This document shows, piece after piece, positions 7,010 to 12,541 of a stretch of DNA of 12,541 nucleotides. How positions within the stretch are numbered: the first letter of the stretch is position 1; the number at the start of each line of letters is the position of its first letter. The stretch comes from an uncultured Clostridia bacterium (lineage in GTDB: Bacteria; Bacillota; Clostridia; TANB77; CAG-508). Location of the stretch: NCBI GenBank assembly GCA_934149115.1, contig CAKPDW010000045.1, positions 1 to 12,541 of the forward strand, given 5' to 3'. The position numbers were made by a program, and so were the translations under genes. The notes beneath the pieces were generated by a model. That model had not been told where the DNA came from and ran no database searches. It was given only the letters and a program-made list of their open reading frames with translations.

Positions 7010-7807
7010 ATGGATAGAATTGCATTAATCGCTGATATACATGGTAATCTTTCTGCTTTAAAAGCTGTTTTGGCTGACATCAAGCATAAAGGAATCACTC
7101 ATATTTACTGTCTGGGTGATATTGCCATAAAGGGTGTTCACCCTAATGAAGTCACAGAACTTATCAAGGAAAACTGCGAGGTAGTGATTCGTGGTAACTG
7201 TGATCATCTACTTGCTCACAATTGTGTTGTTCCATTACAAAGATGGACTATAGAGCATATGACTAAAGAAAACGTAGATTATCTTGGTAGTATTCCTATT
7301 TTTCATGATTTTTATCTTAGTGGGCATTTAATCAGATTATTTCATGCATCACCATTTAGTATGAAACATATTTTTAATCCTTTACATTCAAATGCAGAAA
7401 GTAAAGATTATAAAAATTTTGAAATTCTTGATCCAATGAAAATGTTTGAAAACACTGCATTTCTTGGAAAAACTGATTTGGATCCGACACCTGATATAGT
7501 TGGATATGCTCATATACATTCACCAAATATATTTAGGTTTAAAAATAAAACAATTTTCAATACTGGTAGTGTTGGGCTTCCAATTGAAATTGATAATACA
7601 TACGAAGATATTGATTCCTCTCACTTTTCGACAATTTCTTCATATGTTATATTAGAAGGTATTTTAGATTCACAAGAGTTATCTTCTTATTCAATAACAC
7701 TTGTTAGATTACCTTATAATTTACAAGATGAAATTGACAATCTAAAAAAATCAGATATACCAGATAAAGAAACTTTATTAAAGAATTTATCTAACGCTAT
7801 ATCTTAA
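7010..7807 (+). CDS. YfcE-like calcineurin-family metallophosphoesterase
   Basis: The 265-residue protein shows the metallophosphoesterase signatures in order: ADIHGN (Asp9, His11), LGDIAIKG (Asp37), RGNCD (Asn63), FHASP (His112), and GYAHIHSP (His168, His170) followed by NTGSVGLP at 184-191. These are the two-metal ligands of the YfcE/MJ0936 group, which cleave phosphodiesters or phosphomonoesters; the natural substrate is usually unknown. There is no signal peptide, so it is cytoplasmic. AAGGGGG (6995-7001) lies eight bases before the ATG. It ends 10 bp before the UDP-sugar pyrophosphorylase frame, whose ribosome binding site starts right after this stop, so the two form an operon. I see no clear promoter in the 114 bp after the response regulator, and read-through from the two-component genes is possible. 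Confidence 0.9.
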   Translation: MDRIALIADIHGNLSALKAVLADIKHKGITHIYCLGDIAIKGVHPNEVTELIKENCEVVIRGNCDHLLAHNCVVPLQRWTIEHMTKENVDYLGSIPIFHDFYLSGHLIRLFHASPFSMKHIFNPLHSNAESKDYKNFEILDPMKMFENTAFLGKTDLDPTPDIVGYAHIHSPNIFRFKNKTIFNTGSVGLPIEIDNTYEDIDSSHFSTISSYVILEGILDSQELSSYSITLVRLPYNLQDEIDNLKKSDIPDKETLLKNLSNAIS

Positions 7808-7817
7808 TGGAGGTTAT

Positions 7818-9060
7818 ATGTCACCTGATCTCAGTCAAATTAAAGATCTTTTAAAAAAATATAATCAAGAACATCTACTTGCTTTTTGGGATGAATTAAC
7901 AGATGAACAAAAGGAAAAATTTCTTTTGCAATTGTCTCATATCAATTTTAAAAAAGTAGATAGTTTGTATAAATCCTTGAAAACTATTTCTATTCCTGAA
8001 GGTGAAATTGTAGAACCTCTTGATTATTATATAAAAAATGAAATCTCTACCAAAGAACGTAGAGCCTTAGAAAATCAAGGAACAGAGATTCTTAAAAGTG
8101 GGCATTATGCTGTAGTTACTATGGCTGGTGGGCAAGGTACTCGTTTAGGTCATAAAGGTCCTAAGGGAACTTTCGAGTTAAATTTATCACCACGTAAAGA
8201 ATCACTATTTGAAATTCTCGCAACAAAAATTACTCAGGCAAATAAAAGATTTAATATTTCAATTCCTTGGTATATCATGACTAGTGAAACAAATAATGCT
8301 GATACGATTAAATTTTTTGAAAAAAATAATTATTTTGGACTTGATAAATCTAATATTAATTTCTTTATTCAAAATAAATTACCATTAGTTGATAAAAATC
8401 GGAAAGATTTTGCTTTCTGAAATTTATCGTGTTCATGAAGCTTCTAACGGAAATGGAAATTTATTTGATTCGTTAAAGATAAATAATATGATTACAGATA
8501 TGAAAAATCGCAATATTAAATGGGTTTTTGTTTCTGGAATTGATAATATTTTAGTAAAAGTTGCTGACCCTATTTTTCTTGCACTAACTATTAATAACAA
8601 CACTCAAATCGGTGCTAAAACTATTTTCAAAAAAGATGCACATTCTCATGATTGGGTATTTTGCAAGAAGAATTCTAAACCAGCAATGTTAGGCTACCAA
8701 CGAATTACAGATGAAATTACGAATGCACAAAAAGATGGAAAATTTTTATATAGAGAAGTTAATATTTTGTGTCATTTATTTTCGATTGAAGCAATAGAAA
8801 AAATTTCAAATTTAACTTTACCATATCATAGAGCAACGAAAAAAAATACTTATATAAATGATGAAGGAATGAAAATTGTACCAGAAGTTCCAAACTCATA
8901 TAAATTTGAAACTTTTATTTTTGATTCTTTCAAATATTTTGACAATATTACTTTATTACGAGTACAAGAAGAAAAAGAATTTGCGCCTATAAAAGACCCT
9001 GTAGGAATTTATAGTCCAGATACGGCCACAAAACTTTATTTAAAAGAAGAATTTCCATAA
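7818..9060 (+). pseudogene. UDPGP-family UDP-sugar (UDP-GlcNAc/UDP-glucose) pyrophosphorylase with one frameshift
   Basis: Two overlapping frames (7818-8420 and one ending at 9060) make a single 413-residue protein if one base is removed near 8394-8400. The first frame then runs through Val-Asp-Lys-Asn (ending 8399) and continues as Gly-Lys-Ile-Leu-Leu from 8401. The N-terminal part has the nucleotide-binding loop MAGGQGTRLGHKGPKG (102-117). The second part has SNGNGNLFDSL, VFVSGIDNILVKVADP, a Tyr/His-rich segment and KFETFIFDSF, matching the order in UAP1/AGX-type enzymes that couple UTP and a sugar 1-phosphate to give a UDP-sugar. The length fits clostridial members of roughly 400 residues. 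There is no other lesion, so the break is recent or an assembly or sequencing error beside a five-A run. GGAGG (7809-7813) precedes the start by four bases. Confidence 0.85.
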
Positions 9061-9081
9061 GATTATATAAACAGCAACATG

Positions 9082-9115
9082 CAAAAAGAGTTCAGATAAA
9101 ACTGAACTCTTTTTG
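9082..9115. terminator. Strong bidirectional intrinsic terminator between convergent genes
   Basis: A perfect 14-bp stem CAAAAAGAGTTCAG/CTGAACTCTTTTTG encloses the 6-base loop ATAAAA (9096-9101). T-tracts stand on the 3' side in both directions. It lies between the stop at 9060 (plus) and the stop at 9135 (minus) and can serve both transcripts. Confidence 0.92.
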
Positions 9116-9134
9116 TGGTTGTAGGATTTTTTTA

Positions 9135-10055
9135 TTATTTTTTTAATTCAAATACGTAATGTATCTGATCAATTCTGTCTACCAAAACAATTTGTGAAGC
9201 TTTTAAATAGTTTATTGGGATACCGTATTTTTTGAAAGATTTGCTTGACTCGATTTTTGTTAAAACCTTTTGGTTGATTTCTTTGATATGTTCCTGAATG
9301 TATGTTTTTTTGTCAGTTTCCCAGTTTGAAACGATATCTACATAAACATGTATATAATCAAATGTTTTTTTTGGGTTAGGATTCTCTGGTGAACATACAA
9401 ACTCCGGTCTTTGGATTTTTGTAATAAATCTGTCAACACCTTCAGGTTTCTTTTTTCGTGTCAATATTATTTTTTTATTATAGCAATAATCCTCTAATGT
9501 AAAAAAACTGTCCCCTGGTTTTAACATGCATATTACTTTTACAAATAAATTCATATTATCAACTTCATATACTTCTGCCAATTTTCTAAGTTCATGATAG
9601 CAGGAATATGATGTTCTTTTTCCCGGTATATTACTTACCACACTTATACGAATATCTGTTGGAAGTATCTCTTTTTCCTTTAAGCATGTGTAAACACCTT
9701 GCTCATTGAAAAAATAAAATTTTCCCTCTGCTATTCTAATCACATTGTTGATAAATGGTCTTTCCATTTCCATGTGATAGAGTCTATCAAATCGATAAAC
9801 ATACTTCTCAAAATCTTCAATAGTATCTCCTAATTTTAAACAGGCAACTGCTCTATCAAGAGCTTTAGTATCACAATCACACTTATATGATTCTTCACAA
9901 TATTTTCCTGTTGACTGGTTAAAAAATAAACCATCAAGTTTCTTATCTTTGGCTTCTCTTATTGTTGTTTGTGAATATTCTCCATGATAATTAAAATAGT
10001 AAACCTTTTTGTTTATTACCCGCATTACACGGCCGATACAGTCATATAAATACAT
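9135..10055 (-). CDS. Unrecognised protein with two internal module repeats and a C-terminal domain
   Basis: I do not recognise this 306-residue family. It has no transmembrane segment or signal peptide. It contains two divergent copies of one module. Copy 1 (about 8-92) has VMRV, then YYFN-x-x-G-x-Y at 19-27, ending CLKLGDTIEDFEKYVYRF. Copy 2 (about 103-195) has VIRI, then FYFFN-x-x-G-x-Y at 113-122, ending MLKPGDSFFTLEDYCYNKK. A separate region of about 100 residues follows (205-306), with alternating hydrophobic strands (YIHVYVDIV) and a Lys/Glu-rich helix. The start is set by AGGAGG six bases upstream. It lies 52 bp downstream of a shorter paralogue (10108-10728) in the same direction, and the two share the N-terminus, modules and the ribosome-binding-site region. 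Probably cotranscribed with that gene from the promoter near 10801. Function unknown. Confidence 0.8.
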   Translation of the reverse strand: MYLYDCIGRVMRVINKKVYYFNYHGEYSQTTIREAKDKKLDGLFFNQSTGKYCEESYKCDCDTKALDRAVACLKLGDTIEDFEKYVYRFDRLYHMEMERPFINNVIRIAEGKFYFFNEQGVYTCLKEKEILPTDIRISVVSNIPGKRTSYSCYHELRKLAEVYEVDNMNLFVKVICMLKPGDSFFTLEDYCYNKKIILTRKKKPEGVDRFITKIQRPEFVCSPENPNPKKTFDYIHVYVDIVSNWETDKKTYIQEHIKEINQKVLTKIESSKSFKKYGIPINYLKASQIVLVDRIDQIHYVFELKK

Positions 10056-10107
10056 TTTTGCCCTCCTACCTTCTTTTGAGACATTTTTATTGATTATTCT
10101 AATGAAG

Positions 10108-10728
10108 CTATCTGCACATTATTTCCCAGATGTGTGGTATAAATTCACTTTTTTTATTATAACAATAATCTTCTAATGTAAAAAAAGTATCACCTGGTTT
10201 TAAGTGGTTAATTACATTCATAAAGAAACCCATATTGCAAACATCATATACTTTTGCCAATTTTTCTACCGCATGGAAACAATAATATGATGTTTTTCTC
10301 CCTGGTGGGTTAGTTACAACACTGATACAAATATCTGTAGGTAGTATCTCTTTTTTCTTTAAGCATGTGTAAACACCTTGCTCATTGAAAAAATAAAATT
10401 TTTCCTCTGCTATTCTAATCACATTGTTGATAAATGGCTTTTCTCTTTTTGTTCTATAGAGTTTATCAAATTTATAAACATACTTCTCGAACTTATCAAT
10501 GGTATCGCCTAATTCTAAACAAGCAATCGCTCTGTCACTTCCTTTGGTAGGAAAAGCATAAGAATCTTCATAGTATTCTCCTTTTGCCTGACTAAAAAGT
10601 AAACCATCCAGTTTCTTAGTTTCTGCTTCTCTTACTGTTGTTTGGGAGTATATTCCCTCAGAGTTAAAATAGTAAACATTTTGATCGATTACCCGCATTA
10701 CTCGTCCTATACAATCATACAGATACAT
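10108..10728 (-). CDS. C-terminally truncated paralogue of the unrecognised two-module protein
   Basis: The 206-residue product is about 70% identical by eye to residues 1-195 of the neighbour at 9135-10055, starting with the identical MYLYDCIGRVMRVI and keeping both modules (VYYFN...G.Y and FYFFNEQGVY). Similarity stops at LEDYCYNKK. A 13-residue unrelated tail (SEFIPHIWEIMCR) then leads to the stop, so the last 110 or so residues of the neighbour are missing. The break coincides with a run of A residues. AGGAGG lies eight bases before the ATG, and a strong promoter lies at 10801-10829. It may be a functional short form or a decaying duplicate; an intact start, promoter and frame favour expression. 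It is probably the first gene of a two-gene transcript with its paralogue. Confidence 0.75.
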   Translation of the reverse strand: MYLYDCIGRVMRVIDQNVYYFNSEGIYSQTTVREAETKKLDGLLFSQAKGEYYEDSYAFPTKGSDRAIACLELGDTIDKFEKYVYKFDKLYRTKREKPFINNVIRIAEEKFYFFNEQGVYTCLKKKEILPTDICISVVTNPPGRKTSYYCFHAVEKLAKVYDVCNMGFFMNVINHLKPGDTFFTLEDYCYNKKSEFIPHIWEIMCR

Positions 10729-10751
10729 TTTAAAAACCTCCTACTTTCTTT

Positions 10752-10771
10752 TTGGAAATATTAATTTCCAA
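10752..10771 (-). other. 8-bp hairpin in the 5' leader of the paralogue operon
   Basis: TTGGAAAT and ATTTCCAA form a perfect 8-bp stem around a 4-base loop. It lies between the promoter at 10801-10829 and the AGGAGG site at about 10738-10744, so it is in the transcript leader. It could stabilise the message or affect initiation; no U-tract follows on the minus strand, so it is not a terminator. Confidence 0.5.
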
Positions 10772-10800
10772 GTGCTTAAAATTTTGTAAGTAACATAATT

Positions 10801-10829
10801 ATTATACCACGTTTTCCCAAAAATATCAA
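10801..10829 (-). promoter_or_regulatory. Strong sigma-A promoter with extended -10 for the paralogue operon
   Basis: The minus strand has TTGATA (10829-10824), a 17-base spacer and a perfect TATAAT (10806-10801). TGG just before the -10 box gives an extended TGnTATAAT. The start would be near 10794, about 66 bases before the ATG at 10728. Confidence 0.75.
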
Positions 10830-10854
10830 AGTTAACATATTTTTATTTTTCTCC

Positions 10855-10883
10855 TGTCAAAATTCTTCCGTCACTCTTTGACA
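10855..10883. repeat. REP-like unit, first copy of the right pair
   Basis: The ends TGTCAAA/TTTGACA are a perfect 7-bp inverted repeat around a 15-base centre containing TTCCGTC. The layout resembles the TGTCAA...TTGACA units at 3625-3704, though the centre is less similar. Confidence 0.45.
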
Positions 10884-10903
10884 CTTTTGCAATTAATTAC
10901 TTT

Positions 10904-10929
10904 GTTATGAAAACGTTCTTTTTGATAAC
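10904..10929. repeat. REP-like unit, second copy of the right pair
   Basis: A 26-base unit with ends GTTAT/ATAAC carries ACGTTCTTTTTGA in its centre. The same 13-base core is in the unit at 3679-3704, 7 kb away. It starts 49 bp after the first copy, so both intergenic regions hold a pair. Confidence 0.45.
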
Positions 10930-10961
10930 TATTAAATTTTAGATTACGCTCTTTTCGTAGA

Positions 10962-10978
10962 GGAGCACAGTGTGCTCC
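10962..10978. other. 17-base perfect palindrome (possible operator)
   Basis: GGAGCACAGTGTGCTCC is an 8-bp inverted repeat around one base. It is GC-rich in an AT-rich region, downstream of the DUF4143 stop at 11030 and upstream of the paralogue promoter. There is no T-tract on either side, so an operator or an RNA hairpin fits better than a terminator. Confidence 0.4.
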
Positions 10979-11029
10979 ATTACTTATTAATTCTTTTTGC
11001 CAAATTTCTATCATTCCCAGTAACATTTT

Positions 11030-12310
11030 TTAATTTTTTAGTGCAGTTATTGGTATAACATATATTCCATCCTGCCTTCTAATTACAGCATTATATAAGC
11101 CACATATTATACACATAAATTTAGGTTTTATATCTACTGAATTATAAAATTTTTTTAAGTTTTCGGCTGCTTCTTCTTCTTGATTTGCCCCTAATTTTAT
11201 TTCAAATGCTCCATATGTTCCATCTTCAATTTCAACAATTGCATCAACTTCTAACCCTGTATTATTATCTCTATAATGATATAAGTTTCCACCAATATTT
11301 TCTGCATATATTCTTAAATCTCTTTCACACAAAGCTTCAAAATAAAATCCAAATGTGTTTAAATCTTTTAATAATTTTTCTGGCGTTATATTCAATGCAG
11401 CACATCCTAAAGATGGATCTGTAAAGTGTCTTTTTGAATTTTTTCCTACATTGCTTTTTGAACGTATTTTATACATAAATGATTTTTGATTTTCAATTAA
11501 ATGCAACCTATCTAATACATCTAAATACTCTGCTACAGTATTTCTACTTACTGTTATTTCTTCTTCTGTACTGTTATCTGCAATATCTCTTATCAATACA
11601 CTATTAGATGATATTGTACTTTCATTTCTGGCTAATGATCTTAATAACATTTCCATTTTGTTTTTATCTCTCTTTATACCATCTATTTCAGAAATATCTT
11701 GTTCAATAACTGCTTTTAAATAACTTCTAGTTATTCTTCTTGCCCCATCAATACTAATACCTATTGTCTCTGGCCACCCGCCTCTTACAATCAGATTTGC
11801 AATTGTTTGCAATTGTACCTTTTCAAGTAATTTATTTTTTACATTTTCTTCGAATAAATCTGTTAGAGAAACATCTCCAGTAGAATCTCCAGACTCATAT
11901 AATGACATTGTATACATTTTCATTCTAGATATTCTTCCAGCTCCTGAATGATGTATCTGATTTGTTACTGGTGTTGCTGAACCTGTTAAAATATATTTTC
12001 CTTTTTTCTTATCTTCATCGCACTTAAATCTGACTGCATCCCATATTGCTGGAACTTCTTGCCATTCATCAATAAGCTCCGGTTGTTCCTCTCCTAAAAC
12101 TAAATCAACATCCATCTCTGCCAAATGTTTTGTTCTAAAATTGTCTGCTGTATTATTTAAAAAAATCACACTATTAGCATGATTTAATGCCGTCCATGTT
12201 TTTCCACACCATTTTGGCCCTTCTATGCTAATCGCACCAAATATTTTTAAATCTTCCTCTATGTTTTTATCTATCAGTCTCTCTTTGTAACCTTTTTTAG
12301 TTAGTTTCAT
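11030..12310 (-). CDS. AAA_14/DUF4143-family ATPase with C-terminal nuclease-like motif
   Basis: The 426-residue protein has a Walker A loop GPKWCGKT (31-38), a Walker B-like ELIDEWQEVP (78-87), LTGSATP (108-114, sensor-type) and a GRISRMKMYTMSLYESGDS segment (125-143) typical of this family. A helical and winged-helix-like middle (about 190-285; RNTVAEYLDVLDRLHLIE at 256-273) follows. The C-terminal DUF4143 region has GLEVDAIVE (352-360) and AFEIKLG (368-374), matching the E/D...ExK pattern of PD-(D/E)XK nuclease folds seen in this group. The length is full for the family. It is cytoplasmic; these proteins are common, often horizontally acquired, and their function is poorly known. The start at 12310 is supported by AGAGGTG five bases upstream. 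It is preceded by an unusual 23-bp-period repeat array containing its likely promoter. Confidence 0.9.
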   Translation of the reverse strand: MKLTKKGYKERLIDKNIEEDLKIFGAISIEGPKWCGKTWTALNHANSVIFLNNTADNFRTKHLAEMDVDLVLGEEQPELIDEWQEVPAIWDAVRFKCDEDKKKGKYILTGSATPVTNQIHHSGAGRISRMKMYTMSLYESGDSTGDVSLTDLFEENVKNKLLEKVQLQTIANLIVRGGWPETIGISIDGARRITRSYLKAVIEQDISEIDGIKRDKNKMEMLLRSLARNESTISSNSVLIRDIADNSTEEEITVSRNTVAEYLDVLDRLHLIENQKSFMYKIRSKSNVGKNSKRHFTDPSLGCAALNITPEKLLKDLNTFGFYFEALCERDLRIYAENIGGNLYHYRDNNTGLEVDAIVEIEDGTYGAFEIKLGANQEEEAAENLKKFYNSVDIKPKFMCIICGLYNAVIRRQDGIYVIPITALKN

Positions 12311-12362
12311 TTAATCACCTCTTATATAAAAATAACATAATAATGTGTTTTTTTCAATATCA

Positions 12363-12440
12363 TTGTGCATTTTTGTTTAATTCTGTTGTGCATTTTTAAG
12401 TGCTTTCATTGTGCATTTCTTGGCATTATTATTGTGCATT
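12363..12440. repeat. Four TTGTGCATT iterons at exact 23-bp spacing
   Basis: TTGTGCAT starts at 12363, 12386, 12409 and 12432, each exactly 23 bases after the last. The first base after it is always T, and the rest of each 23-base unit is only loosely conserved. The direct-repeat layout and constant helical spacing suggest tandem sites for one DNA-binding protein. The array lies in the leader and promoter of the DUF4143 gene (minus strand reads AATGCACAA). Confidence 0.8.
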
Positions 12441-12454
12441 CTGTACTATGTCAA
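12425..12454 (-). promoter_or_regulatory. Putative promoter of the DUF4143 gene inside the repeat array
   Basis: The minus strand has a perfect TTGACA (12454-12449), an 18-base spacer and AATAAT (12430-12425; one mismatch to TATAAT). The -35 box is the centre of a TACTAT...ATAGTA palindrome, and an iteron (12432-12440) fills most of the spacer. A transcript would begin near 12418, giving a leader of about 108 bases with further iterons in it. This arrangement suggests repression by a protein binding the array (inference). Confidence 0.55.
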
Positions 12455-12486
12455 GATAGTAGACTGTACTATGTCAAGATAGTAGA
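12441..12486. repeat. Perfect tandem duplication of a 23-bp palindrome-containing unit
   Basis: Two identical 23-base copies (12441-12463 and 12464-12486) each contain TACTATGTCAAGATAGTA, a 6-bp inverted repeat around GTCAAG. They abut the iterons and keep the same 23-bp period. AGTAGAC within each copy recurs a third time at 12523-12529, and AGTAGACAC at 12481 and 12523 are 42 bp apart. Either paired operators or transposase-binding sites at the end of a mobile element are possible. Confidence 0.85.
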
Positions 12487-12541
12487 CACGAAAAAAATTA
12501 TTTTTTATTTTGCATTTTTAAAAGTAGACACATCCAACTTT

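Larger units (their letters stand above)
10729..11029. other. 301-bp intergenic region between the DUF4143 gene and the paralogue operon
   Basis: It holds, from left to right, the ribosome binding site and leader hairpin of the paralogue gene, its promoter (10801-10829), two REP-like units (10855-10883, 10904-10929) and a 17-base palindrome (10962-10978). I see no small ORF with a convincing ribosome binding site. No terminator with a T-tract follows the DUF4143 stop at 11030. Confidence 0.65.

Noticed and set aside
11185..11424. Plus-strand ORF of 79 codons
   Set aside because: Antisense shadow of the DUF4143 gene; Leu/Phe-rich low-complexity translation.
12322..12393. 23-codon upstream ORF in the DUF4143 leader starting in an iteron (ATGCACAAC) and stopping just before the ribosome binding site
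   Set aside because: No ribosome binding site precedes it, and the ATG comes from the repeat motif itself; a leader peptide is possible but unsupported.
12363..12486. CRISPR array
   Set aside because: The conserved part is only about 9 bases with a 23-bp period, and the perfect 23-bp copies abut with no spacer. This is not a repeat-spacer layout.

Overview
The window is AT-rich DNA (near 30% GC by eye) with standard stop codons, strong AGGAGG/GAGGTG-type ribosome binding sites and sigma-A-like promoters. Together with the protein families this points to a low-GC Firmicute, probably an uncultured gut-type Clostridia or related lineage. That placement is inference; no rRNA or marker gene is present.

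Layout. (1) Positions 1-3538, minus strand: two membrane-anchored surface-type proteins. The first is a seven-unit beta-propeller-like protein with MucBP-like repeats that runs off the left edge. The second is a 400-residue protein with a formylglycine-generating-enzyme/C-type-lectin-like C-terminus. Its last 60 codons jump to about 44% GC from about 28% just upstream, and a 122-bp symmetric inverted repeat lies just downstream. This resembles the target gene of a diversity-generating retroelement (DGR) whose reverse transcriptase is outside the window. (2) 3800-6895, plus strand: a two-component operon, a six-TM sensor histidine kinase and a REC/HD-GYP response regulator predicted to degrade cyclic di-GMP. 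(3) 7010-9060, plus strand: a YfcE-like metallophosphoesterase and a UDP-sugar pyrophosphorylase broken by one frameshift, ending in a strong bidirectional terminator. (4) 9135-10728, minus strand: two tandem paralogues of a family I do not recognise. Each is built from two divergent copies of one module, and the upstream copy lacks the C-terminal domain. (5) 11030-12310, minus strand: an AAA_14/DUF4143 ATPase. Its upstream region holds a 23-bp-period repeat array with a good promoter inside it.

How they work together. The kinase and regulator are a signal-transduction pair whose output is cyclic di-GMP hydrolysis, often linked to surface or motility behaviour. The two surface proteins on the left are divergent from this pair, but nothing in the sequence shows that it controls them. 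The right third (unknown paralogues, DUF4143 ATPase, repeat array, possible element end) looks like accessory DNA.

Most novel candidates: the DGR-like variable 3' end with its flanking long hairpin, the 23-bp regulatory or transposase-binding array, the internally duplicated unknown family, and pairs of REP-like TGTCAA...TTGACA units in two intergenic regions.
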